This document shows positions 16,591 to 23,913 of a DNA stretch of 64,000 nucleotides, in pieces (position 1 is the first letter of the stretch; the number at the start of each line of letters is the position of its first letter). The translations under genes were made by a program, and so were the position numbers. The notes under the pieces are model-generated. The model did no database searches, was not told the DNA's origin, and saw nothing but the letters and a program-made list of their open reading frames with translations. Origin of the DNA: Shewanella cutis (GTDB lineage: Bacteria; Pseudomonadota; Gammaproteobacteria; Enterobacterales; Shewanellaceae). Location of the stretch: positions 1-64,000 of the forward strand of contig NZ_JACSDI010000012.1 in the NCBI RefSeq assembly GCF_022410515.1, read 5' to 3'.

Positions 16591-17935
16591 ACAAAGAGTG
16601 CCTGAAGCCGTTGATTTAAGCATTGCTATTAACCAAGCCCCTGCCGATGCGGTGGCTTATTTTCGTGCCAAAGGCTTTGCTATCAGTAACGATTGGCAAG
16701 ATGTCTGGACCCGCGCCCATGCCCGTGCGTTTACGGTGGCAAAGGCTACACAAATGGATGTGCTCACGGCGATCCGCAATGAGGTTGATGCGGCCCTAAG
16801 CCAAGGGTTAACCGCTAAGCAGTTTCAGGCCAACCTTAAACCGCAGCTTGAAAAGCTCGGGTGGTGGGGTAAACAAGTCATTGAAGCGTCGCCAGGTGTT
16901 GAACGAGAAGTACAGCTGGGCAGTCCCTACCGCTTAAACACTATCTACCGCCAAAACCTGCAAACCGCCTACATGGCTGGGCGCTATCGGCGCATGTTGT
17001 CACGCAGCAAAACCCACCCCTATTGGCAGTATGTGGCGATTGATGACGGCCAAACACGGCCAGCCCATGCGCGGCTGAGGAGTAAAGTATTCCGCTTTGA
17101 CGATCCGATATGGGACATTATCTATCCGCCAAATGGTTGGGGCTGTCGTTGCCGCGTTCGGGCGCTTACCGAGGCGCAGGTGAAGGCCATGGGCCTGACG
17201 GTGGAAAATGGCGAAGGTTATATCCATCGCTTTGATACCGAGACAGTCGCGCGCGGCACGGGTGAAGTATTAACCGTGCCCCATGCACGTATTGATCTGC
17301 CCGATGGCAGCAGCATGAGTCCCGATTTAGGCTGGGCCTATAGTCCAGGCGAAGCCGCCTTTGGTACCGACGTGGCCGTGGCGAAAAAGCTTGGCAGTAT
17401 TCAATCCCTCGATACCCGCGCCCAGTTTATTCAAACCCTCAATAACAGCCCACTGCGCCAAGCCCAGTTTGCCCAGTGGACGGGTGAAGTACTTGCCACT
17501 CATCCAGGACAAAAGCGGCGTCCAGGCTTAGGCGTTCAGGCGTTAGGTTTTATGACGCCCTCGATCCAAGCTGCGGTAACTGCACGTTTAGGGGCAGAAC
17601 CCACGGCGTTACTTGCCATTGGCGAGAAGCAGCTGGTGCACGCAGATAGCCCACGTCATATCAAAGAGGGGGTGGCATTAACTCGGGATGAGTATCAGCA
17701 ATTACCCTTGATGTTGGCACAACCCGAGGCCGTACTGTGGGATAGCAAGAACCAGAATTTGTTGTATGTCTATGCTACTGAGGATGATGGACGTAAGGTT
17801 AAAGTGATCATTAATAGCGCGTGGAAGATGAAGCGCCAGCAAGCAATGGATGCGGTGATCAACGTTTATAAGATCAATGCGGTGGACTTAAAGCACGGAC
17901 AGTATGAACTGTTACAGGGCAAGCTGGAGGAATAG
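16583..17935 (+). CDS. gp30/F-like head morphogenesis protein with C-terminal nuclease-like domain
   Basis: A 450-aa minor head protein. Residues ~100-215 are the Mu gpF domain (YRQNLQTAYMAGRYRRM, YWQYVAIDDGQTRPAHARL, then NGWGCRCRV). The C-terminal ~110 residues (KQLVHADSPRHIKEGVALT ... VKVIINSAWKMK) resemble the PBECR-type (Barnase/EndoU/colicin/RelE-like) nuclease domains that are fused to gpF proteins in many Mu-like phages; possibly injected with the DNA. I set the start at ATG 16583, overlapping the portal 3' end by 8 nt, as the longer reading frame has no ribosome-binding site. Confidence 0.88.
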   Translation: MPEQRVPEAVDLSIAINQAPADAVAYFRAKGFAISNDWQDVWTRAHARAFTVAKATQMDVLTAIRNEVDAALSQGLTAKQFQANLKPQLEKLGWWGKQVIEASPGVEREVQLGSPYRLNTIYRQNLQTAYMAGRYRRMLSRSKTHPYWQYVAIDDGQTRPAHARLRSKVFRFDDPIWDIIYPPNGWGCRCRVRALTEAQVKAMGLTVENGEGYIHRFDTETVARGTGEVLTVPHARIDLPDGSSMSPDLGWAYSPGEAAFGTDVAVAKKLGSIQSLDTRAQFIQTLNNSPLRQAQFAQWTGEVLATHPGQKRRPGLGVQALGFMTPSIQAAVTARLGAEPTALLAIGEKQLVHADSPRHIKEGVALTRDEYQQLPLMLAQPEAVLWDSKNQNLLYVYATEDDGRKVKVIINSAWKMKRQQAMDAVINVYKINAVDLKHGQYELLQGKLEE

Positions 17936-17938
17936 CGG

Positions 17939-18027
17939 ACGATATGGTGGGAGTCGAACCCACATACACACGATTTACGCCTAAGCGCTTAATCGAGTCT
18001 GCTTTACCACTTAAGAGTACACATCGT
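17939..18027 (-). tRNA. tRNA-like element on the minus strand, anticodon not assignable
   Basis: Read on the minus strand, positions 18026 to 17940 give a 7-bp acceptor stem (CGATGTG with CATATCG, one G-U), canonical U8-A9, a GTGG D-loop signature, and a perfect T arm (GTGGG, loop TTCGACT, CCCAC at 17963-17947). The length of 87 nt fits a class II tRNA (Leu/Ser/Tyr type). The middle does not fold normally: no 5-bp/7-nt anticodon arm is found; CGATT and AATCG pair across a 15-nt loop. No CCA is encoded. It faces against the head operon, in the gap between gp30 and gpG. Probably a degraded or tRNA-mimicking element. Confidence 0.55.
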
Positions 18028-18081
18028 TCGCTAGATCAGTATATCACTGTAGCCAGCGGTTAACAGTGTGAAGGATGAAAA

Positions 18082-18534
18082 ATGAACAAGGTAGAAATCG
18101 TCTTAAGTGATTCCCCCGTGCTGCAAATACTAGGGAGTTTACTAGATAAGCTCGATGACTTAAGCGAACCCATGAACGATATTGCCGCCGTTCTGGAGTC
18201 TGCTACCGAAGGTGCCTTTGAGGCCGAGGCCGATCCCGTTACAGGTCAAGCTTGGGCATCATTAAGTGATGCCTATCTTCGCGCCAGCCCCAAACGTCAA
18301 GGCGGCAAGATTCTGCAGGCCAGTGCTGGAGGGCTAGCTGCCAGTGTAACAGCCGACAGTGGCGACTTTTGGGCGGCGATTGGTAGCAATAAAATCTACG
18401 CCGCTATTCACCAGTTTGGTGGCACCGACGATATGCCCGCAGGCCCAGCGGGGATTCCGGCACGGCCATACCTAGGTGTAAGCCGTGAGGATGAACAGTC
18501 CATGCTAGGGATCTTGGGGGAATACTTAATCTAA
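18082..18534 (+). CDS. gpG-like phage virion morphogenesis protein
   Basis: A 150-aa protein of the Mu gpG/tail-completion family, recognised by GQAWASLSDAYL and the conserved end IYAAIHQFGG ... IPARPYLGVS. In related phages it completes the head or head-tail joint. It follows gp30 as in Mu, but is separated from it by the tRNA-like element. ATG 18082 is preceded by GTGAAGGATG. Confidence 0.88.
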   Translation: MNKVEIVLSDSPVLQILGSLLDKLDDLSEPMNDIAAVLESATEGAFEAEADPVTGQAWASLSDAYLRASPKRQGGKILQASAGGLAASVTADSGDFWAAIGSNKIYAAIHQFGGTDDMPAGPAGIPARPYLGVSREDEQSMLGILGEYLI

Positions 18535-18725
18535 ACCACGGTGATTTGCTCTAACTTCATAAAACGCGATTTAAGCGGTGTAATGCACAACTTGGTATAA
18601 CGGCTTATCAAAAAACCACTTAAATGATTTAAGGAGGATTTAAACGGGTTTTAAACTAGGTTATGCTGGTTTTCCAGAGAGCGTTTCCAATAAAGCTGAT
18701 TAGTCACTGACTTAGGTAAGAAAGA
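18535..18725. other. AT-rich leader of cargo cassette 2
   Basis: A 191-bp gap with no gene. It contains repeated short motifs based on GATTTAAG and GGTTTTAAAC and lies exactly where backbone composition changes to cassette composition. It may hold the cassette promoter, but no clear -35/-10 pair stands out. Confidence 0.35.
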
Positions 18726-19415
18726 TTGAAGATAGAGCAAAGGATGGCTTTGTATGAAAAGCTATATCAGGAAGAGGTAAATCGAGGCGAATTACTTAAC
18801 GCCCGCTTGAATGTTCCTTTAACGGTTTTTGCCGCCGTTGGGGGATTACTTGCATTTGTATTCCAGAACATACCTATTGCTTTTTCCAATGTCGAAATGA
18901 AATTATTTTGGGCACTTTGGGTATTCGCATGTCTTTCATTAAGTGTTGCTTGTTATTTTTTTTATAGGGCATGGTATGGCCGTAAAAATCTTTTATTTCA
19001 TACCGCCTCAACGCTCGACCAATATTATCTAGACCTAAGAAAGAATTACTTTGGTTTTCCTAACGCTCAAAAAAACCGCGAGACCCACTTTAATAATTGG
19101 CTATTAAATAGCTATAAAGAATACGCAACCGTTAACGCTTTGAACAATGATATCAAAAGCAAACGTATTACAATGGTCACACTGTTTTCAGGTATCGCGT
19201 TTTGCTTGGCATTCCTAACTCTTATTCCATACAAACTGATTGTCGACGAATCCAAAACAACCCCCCAAAAAAAGGAACCAATAGAATGTCAGATAAACGT
19301 AACCCTCCCCCGCCTCCACCACCTCCACCAGCACGGAACGTCAGGGGCGACAAACCAATGCCGATATCACCGCCTCCACCACCCCAGCCACGAAGATAAA
19401 TGTCCTAGGTTATAA
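18726..19415 (+). CDS. cargo cassette 2: unknown membrane protein
   Basis: A 229-aa protein with three likely membrane helices: ~28-50 (VPLTVFAAVGGLLAFVFQNI), ~59-82 (LFWALWVFACLSLSVACYFF) and ~148-170 (TMVTLFSGIAFCLAFLTLIPY). The N-terminal part is charged and helical. The last ~43 residues are His-rich and overlap the polyproline gene in another frame, so the functional part probably ends near residue 190. The start is TTG 18726 or ATG 18744. AT-rich and inserted between gpG and the protease, so a later addition. Membrane location would suit superinfection exclusion or an abortive-infection effector; this is a guess from position. Confidence 0.7.
   Translation: MKIEQRMALYEKLYQEEVNRGELLNARLNVPLTVFAAVGGLLAFVFQNIPIAFSNVEMKLFWALWVFACLSLSVACYFFYRAWYGRKNLLFHTASTLDQYYLDLRKNYFGFPNAQKNRETHFNNWLLNSYKEYATVNALNNDIKSKRITMVTLFSGIAFCLAFLTLIPYKLIVDESKTTPQKKEPIECQINVTLPRLHHLHQHGTSGATNQCRYHRLHHPSHEDKCPRL
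19286..19399 (+). CDS. cargo cassette 2: 37-aa polyproline peptide
   Basis: A short gene with its own ribosome-binding site (AAAGGA at 19271-19276, 9 nt before ATG 19286). The product starts MSDKRN, then nine prolines, a basic linker ARNVRGDK, a second proline run and ends QPRR. It lies wholly inside the 3' end of the membrane protein gene in another frame. Consecutive prolines stall ribosomes unless EF-P is present, so it could sense or consume EF-P, or act as a binding ligand. No family is recognised. Confidence 0.6.
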   Translation: MSDKRNPPPPPPPPPARNVRGDKPMPISPPPPPQPRR

Positions 19416-19434
19416 GGATTTGGTAGAGGCTAAT

Positions 19435-19460
19435 TAATCCCGAAACCTTTCCAATCCGCT
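19435..19460 (+). repeat. 26-bp direct repeat, copy 2 (after cargo cassette 2)
   Basis: Identical over 26 bp to 10242-10267. As with copy 1, it comes shortly after the last cassette gene and is followed by backbone sequence. The flanks of the two copies differ completely. Confidence 0.85.
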
Positions 19461-19483
19461 AGTTAGTCCCACTCGATCATGAT

Positions 19484-19510
19484 GGGCACTCCAATGTTAT
19501 TGAGAGTGCC
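19484..19510 (+). other. hairpin upstream of the protease gene
   Basis: GGCACTC and GAGTGCC form a 7-bp stem around a 12-nt loop directly before the protease start. No T-run follows. It may partly control translation of the GTG-started protease gene. Confidence 0.35.
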
Positions 19511-19513
19511 ATT

Positions 19514-20704
19514 GTGTCAAAGACCAAAACCACTAACCAAAGCCCTGCTCATTTAATTGGCATAGCCCTTGGCGTTGCAGCCTTAAGCAGTGCGCTAGTA
19601 GTTAATACAAGTGCTAGCAGTACCAGCGCGGGTTTCCAACTCGGTGAAGATGGTTATATCCAGGCATTGCCTGATGGCCATTTTAACGCCGTAGATGGTC
19701 GCCCCGAAGATGTGCCTGGTGGCAAATGGTTAATGGATGAGGTCGCCTTTGCTGCGCTTAAGGCAAACACCCCACACCAAGCTGGTGATCTGGTTATCGA
19801 CTACGAACACCAAACCCTCAACAAAGAACAAAACGGCCAGCCCGCGCCTGCTTCTGGCTGGTTCCATATCGATGATGTGCAGTATCGCCCAGGCCAAGGC
19901 TTGTTTGTTAAGCCACGCTTTACCGATAACGCTATCGCCCACCTCAGTGCTAAAGAGTATCGCTATTTCTCTTTGGTCTTTGGATACGACAAGGCCACAG
20001 GCCGCCCCCAGTTTATCCATTCTGCTGCGTTAACTAACCGCCCAGGTGTGGATGGTTTGCAGCCACTCGCCGCGCTGGCTGCACTGGCCACTCTCAATGC
20101 AAATGCTTTACCTCATCCACCCAAATCGGAGGGACTCCATGTGAATCCACTATTAATGAAACTGTTAGCCGCCCTAGGTATTGAGATTGCCGACGGTAGC
20201 GAGCCAACCGAAGCACAGCTTAACGATGCGTTAAAGCGCATTGATGATCTGGTTAAAGCGGCGGGCAGTGTCGATGGCCTTAAGCAAGAAGTAGCTGCAC
20301 TAAGCGCCAAGTCGCCAACCATTGACCTAACTAAGTACGTCCCCATTGCCACAGTGAATGCACTGCGCGAGCAGCTGGTGGCGCTGACTGCTGAAAACGG
20401 TGTGCTTACGGTTGAACAAACCGTTAAGGAAGCGATTGATGCGGGTAAAGCCTTTGAGTGTGAGCGCCAATATCTTATCGACCTAGGTAAGCAATCCATG
20501 GCGGCACTCACTGCCAACTTGGGTGAGCGTGTGGCTATTGCCGCATTAACGGCCAAGCAAACCACCACAGTTCCCGATCCTAGCAAGGATAAGGACACCA
20601 AACTCGCGGCACTGACTGCCGACCAAATCAAACTGGCCGATTCTTGGGGCATGTCGCACGCTGACTTTGCTAAAGCTTTGGCCGCTGAACAGGAGCAAAA
20701 ATAA
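19514..20704 (+). CDS. gpI-like prohead protease with C-terminal scaffold
   Basis: A 396-aa protein of the Mu I family: N-terminal serine-type maturation protease (GDLVIDYEHQTLNKEQNG, LSAKEYRYFSLVFGY, and IHSAALTNRPG are conserved) and a helical C-terminal scaffold. By family knowledge it processes itself and the scaffold during head assembly. GTG start at 19514. The first ~35 residues contain a signal-peptide-like hydrophobic stretch (HLIGIALGVAALSSALVV), odd for a cytoplasmic protease and reminiscent of the terminase N terminus. Confidence 0.9.
   Translation: MSKTKTTNQSPAHLIGIALGVAALSSALVVNTSASSTSAGFQLGEDGYIQALPDGHFNAVDGRPEDVPGGKWLMDEVAFAALKANTPHQAGDLVIDYEHQTLNKEQNGQPAPASGWFHIDDVQYRPGQGLFVKPRFTDNAIAHLSAKEYRYFSLVFGYDKATGRPQFIHSAALTNRPGVDGLQPLAALAALATLNANALPHPPKSEGLHVNPLLMKLLAALGIEIADGSEPTEAQLNDALKRIDDLVKAAGSVDGLKQEVAALSAKSPTIDLTKYVPIATVNALREQLVALTAENGVLTVEQTVKEAIDAGKAFECERQYLIDLGKQSMAALTANLGERVAIAALTAKQTTTVPDPSKDKDTKLAALTADQIKLADSWGMSHADFAKALAAEQEQK
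20141..20704 (+). CDS. nested scaffold protein (gpZ-like internal start)
   Basis: Inside the protease gene and in the same frame, GGAGGG (20128-20133) stands 7 nt before GTG 20141, after a natural linker (ALPHPPKSEGLH). Translation from there would give a 187-aa scaffold alone, as Mu makes gpZ from inside I. The product is a coiled-coil-rich protein with the repeated LAALTA/VAALSA motif. Confidence 0.75.
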   Translation: MNPLLMKLLAALGIEIADGSEPTEAQLNDALKRIDDLVKAAGSVDGLKQEVAALSAKSPTIDLTKYVPIATVNALREQLVALTAENGVLTVEQTVKEAIDAGKAFECERQYLIDLGKQSMAALTANLGERVAIAALTAKQTTTVPDPSKDKDTKLAALTADQIKLADSWGMSHADFAKALAAEQEQK

Positions 20705-21624
20705 TGGCCGCGATTAATGCTGCAGTATTACAAGCCCTGCGCACTATGGTGCGTAGCGAGTTTCAAAATGCTTTGACCAAGACTGAGCCACTGTATTTAA
20801 AAATTGCCTCAGTCGTGCCAAGCAATACTAAGTCCAATACCTATGGCTGGTTAGGTTCGATGCCGACGATGCGGGAGTGGATTGGTGCCCGTGTGATCAA
20901 CTCCATCAAGGAGCATGGCTACTCAATCACTAACCGTACCTTTGAAACCACCATTGGGATCAGCCGCGATGATGTAGAGGACGAGGTTATCGGTACCTAT
21001 AAGCCTATGGTGCAAGCCTTAGCGCAGGAAGGTGAAGAGTTTCCCGACGATCTGGTGTTTGAACTATTAGCCGCTGGCTTTAGCACCTTGTGTTACGACG
21101 GGCAGAACTTTTTTGATACAGACCATCCCGTTAACGAAAAGCACGATGGCACCGGGGCCAATGTTTCAGTGGCCAATATGGCTCTAGATGCGGCCTATAC
21201 CGGGGAGCCTTGGTTCTTACTCGATACGACCCGCCCACTTAAGCCTGTGATCTTCCAAGAGCGCCGCAAGCTGGATTTAAACACCTTGTTTAATCCAACT
21301 GATCCTGCGGTATGGACTCACAACGAGTTCCAGTTCGGTACCGATATGCGCTGTGAAGTAGGCTTTGGCTTCTGGCAAATGGCCTTTGCTAACAAGCGCG
21401 CCCTCAACGCCACCAACTTGTGGGACAGCATCGAGAAGATGAAAGCCTTCAAACGTGATGGCGGTAAGAAACTCAAGATCCGTCCAACTTTGTTGGTTGT
21501 TCCAAGTTCGCTGGAACAGGCCGCCACTAAGTTACTGACCAGAGAGCTTATCGATGAGAACGGCACCACGGTGGAGAACGAGCTGAAAGGCAAGGTCGAG
21601 CTGTTAGTGGTTCCGCAGTTGTAA
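20704..21624 (+). CDS. major head subunit, Mu gpT-like
   Basis: A 306-aa major capsid protein, same length as Mu gpT (305). Diagnostic segments: YLKIASVVPSNTKSNTYGWL, MREWIGARV, TTIGISRDDVEDEVIG and DGQNFFDTDHPV. Starts at ATG 20704, overlapping the protease stop (TAATG), which fits the high and coupled expression needed for scaffold and capsid. Confidence 0.95.
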   Translation: MAAINAAVLQALRTMVRSEFQNALTKTEPLYLKIASVVPSNTKSNTYGWLGSMPTMREWIGARVINSIKEHGYSITNRTFETTIGISRDDVEDEVIGTYKPMVQALAQEGEEFPDDLVFELLAAGFSTLCYDGQNFFDTDHPVNEKHDGTGANVSVANMALDAAYTGEPWFLLDTTRPLKPVIFQERRKLDLNTLFNPTDPAVWTHNEFQFGTDMRCEVGFGFWQMAFANKRALNATNLWDSIEKMKAFKRDGGKKLKIRPTLLVVPSSLEQAATKLLTRELIDENGTTVENELKGKVELLVVPQL

Positions 21625-21694
21625 GCGTCAATCGAATCGGCACAGGGACGTGCCACCCAATCACTGTGTTTTTACTTTACGAGGTAGCAATGAA

Positions 21695-22144
21695 ATGGCC
21701 CAAGTTTCTGATCAAACTCAAGAGCAAGTTTCAGTCCTTATGGTTGTTAGTCGTCAGCCCAATGGCTATCGACGTGCGGGCTTGGCCTTTAACAAAGGCG
21801 ATAACCATTTGCTGTTGGCCGAGCTGTCGGCTGAACAAGTCGCAGCGATTAAAGCTGATACCCGCCTTAAGGTTTTCGAGACCTCAATGGCAGTGGATTC
21901 GCCGGGGAGTCTGGACATTCCAAACGGTGATACGTCACTAACCAGCACCGCTACCACCACAGCGTCAGTGTCACTCAGTTTTGCCGAGGCGATTGCCAAG
22001 CTCGACAAGGCAAACAAAGAGCACTTTACCTCAAGCGGTAAGCCGCAATGCATTGCCCTAGAAGCCTTAATGGGACAATTCATTAGTGCTGCTGAACGTG
22101 ATGCGCAATGGGCTGCATTTACCGCTACCGCTGACGGTGAATAG
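21695..22144 (+). CDS. Mu gp35/HI1506-related head protein
   Basis: A 149-aa protein with the HI1506-type N-terminal domain (VLMVVSRQPNGYRRAGLAF ... LLAELSAEQVAAIKADTRLKV) and a C-terminal helical part. Follows the major head gene as in Mu and FluMu; the exact role is unknown, possibly head completion or decoration. I chose ATG 21695, 9 nt after GAGGT; upstream in-frame starts lack a site. Confidence 0.85.
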   Translation: MAQVSDQTQEQVSVLMVVSRQPNGYRRAGLAFNKGDNHLLLAELSAEQVAAIKADTRLKVFETSMAVDSPGSLDIPNGDTSLTSTATTTASVSLSFAEAIAKLDKANKEHFTSSGKPQCIALEALMGQFISAAERDAQWAAFTATADGE

Positions 22145-22146
22145 CC

Positions 22147-22587
22147 ATGGCTCAAGTGATGTATGCCACCCCTGACAATATGCTGAGTCGCTTTGGTGAG
22201 CAGGATTTAACCCTGCTGACCGAACGCGAGGACAGTGTGCCAGGGGAAATCAATCTCGCTTTGCTGGAGCAAGCGCTGCGAGATGCATCGGCTGAGATTG
22301 ATGGCTATATCGCAGGCCGTTACGTGCTGCCGTTAACCACAGTTCCCGCCGTATTGGAGCGTAACTGCTGCGATATCGCCCGTTACTTTTTGTATGGCGA
22401 CAAAGCCCCTGAACAAGTCGAGAAGCGCTATGCCGCCGTGGTGAAGTTTTTAACCGCAGTGAGCAAGGGCGATATCAGTTTAGGGCTGGCAACAACGGGC
22501 GAAACCGCAGGCCAAAGCGAGTTGGTTATCAGCATCGAAAGCGCGGGCAGTGTGTTTGGTCGCAAGTCAGCTAAGGGGTTTATCTGA
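22147..22587 (+). CDS. Mu gp36-like head-tail connector (DUF1320)
   Basis: A 146-aa DUF1320 protein: YATPDNMLSRFGEQDLTLLT at the N terminus, then the helical IDGYIAGRYVLPL motif. The family is structurally a gp6/gp15-type connector that sits under the portal. Coupled to the next gene (TGATG). Confidence 0.9.
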   Translation: MAQVMYATPDNMLSRFGEQDLTLLTEREDSVPGEINLALLEQALRDASAEIDGYIAGRYVLPLTTVPAVLERNCCDIARYFLYGDKAPEQVEKRYAAVVKFLTAVSKGDISLGLATTGETAGQSELVISIESAGSVFGRKSAKGFI

Positions 22588-23027
22588 TGTTTGAGATTAA
22601 AGATAACTACTTGGCTGCGGGTGATGCGTTAACCCAATTGCTGGAGCCATTAGTCACTAGCCAAAAACTGAAAAAAATCTATCAAGCTAATGAGCTAAGC
22701 GAAGTGGATGAGCGCAGCCAAATCACCCCCGCCGCCCATGTGCTGTATCTGGGCGATGGCTTGCAGGAGACCGCCCAAGGCGGCAACAGCAGCCAAGTTA
22801 AGCAGACCTGGCTTGTGGTACTGGCGTGCCGTTTATCCATCCACGAACGCCCCGCAGGTGAGCTGCTAGTCAGCCTATTAAACGCGGTGGTGAGCAAGTC
22901 CGCTCAGGTTGATGGCCAGATGCTTGGCCCCTTTGTGCGCGTTAACAGTGCTGTTAAACCCCGTTTCACTAAAAGCCACGGTTATTACCCTGTGGCGTTA
23001 AGTGTGATTTTACGATTCAAACCTTAA
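22587..23027 (+). CDS. Mu gp37-like tail terminator (DUF1834 type)
   Basis: A 146-aa protein in the gp37 position with the features of tail terminators: mixed alpha/beta, VLYLGDGLQETAQGGNSSQVKQTW followed by VVLACRL. It should cap the tail tube and bind the connector. Starts at ATG 22587. Confidence 0.78.
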   Translation: MFEIKDNYLAAGDALTQLLEPLVTSQKLKKIYQANELSEVDERSQITPAAHVLYLGDGLQETAQGGNSSQVKQTWLVVLACRLSIHERPAGELLVSLLNAVVSKSAQVDGQMLGPFVRVNSAVKPRFTKSHGYYPVALSVILRFKP

Positions 23028-23047
23028 CAACCTAAGAGGATTTCACC

Positions 23048-23794
23048 ATGAGTGGATTATTAGTCGCAGGCAACTTCTTTGTTGACCGCTTAAATGCCCA
23101 AGGGCAATCAACGGGGATCATTGGCCCCATTAACACCACTAAGCTCGCTATCAAAGCCGATGCCGATGAAAAAGTGCGTGGCAGTCGCAAGAAGGAAAGC
23201 TACGGCCAAGCCTTAAGCGTGGTGAATATTGCCAAGCCAGTTGAGGTGGAATGGTCGTTCGACGATCAACCCGCCGAACTTATTGCTATGGCACTGCTTG
23301 GTGATACCCAAGTGGTCAACTCGGGCAGCGGTACCTTAACCGATGAGGCCGTGACCTTACCTGATAATCAGCGTTGGGTGCAGCTACCTAAAACTAACTT
23401 TGCCACTCTAGGGTTTGCGGTAAAGAAAGACGCGGCCACCTTAGTGCTGGGCACTGACTATGAGGTTAATTATGCCCTCGGTTTAGTGCGTGCCCTTAAA
23501 GGCGGTGCGGTAGAAGCAGGTGGTGCAGTGACTGTCTCAGGCCAGCATAACGCGATCAGCGGTACCTTGGTGCGCGGTGGTATTAAGGCCCAAACCCGTG
23601 CGCGCGTGTTTGGGGAGGGTACCAACTTAGAAACTGGTAAGCCGATAAAGCTCGATATTTTCGATGCCAGCTTGAAACCCACTGCCGCATTGGACTTTGC
23701 CGCCAGTGAGTTTGTGAGCGCCACCCTTGCGGGTAAAGCCCAGTTAGTGGCGGGTAAGGATCATCCGTTCGAGTACCTAGAGCTGGATACCTAA
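23048..23794 (+). CDS. tail tube protein
   Basis: A 248-aa protein immediately upstream of the tape measure gene, with beta-rich repeats and the start SGLLVAGNFFVDRLN, typical of major tail tube proteins of siphovirus-like transposable phages. No sheath gene precedes it, unlike Mu gpL/gpM. A strong AAGAGGA site precedes ATG 23048. No chaperone gene follows; only 119 bp separate it from the tape measure. Confidence 0.82.
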   Translation: MSGLLVAGNFFVDRLNAQGQSTGIIGPINTTKLAIKADADEKVRGSRKKESYGQALSVVNIAKPVEVEWSFDDQPAELIAMALLGDTQVVNSGSGTLTDEAVTLPDNQRWVQLPKTNFATLGFAVKKDAATLVLGTDYEVNYALGLVRALKGGAVEAGGAVTVSGQHNAISGTLVRGGIKAQTRARVFGEGTNLETGKPIKLDIFDASLKPTAALDFAASEFVSATLAGKAQLVAGKDHPFEYLELDT

Positions 23795-23913
23795 GCGGTT
23801 TTGCTTAACTCAAGGGCATGGCCGGACTCAATCGCCATGCCCTTTAATCCCCCTTTAACCGCCATTTAAACACCGAATATTTAGATACTAACGAGAGCAT
23901 TAACGAGATAACC

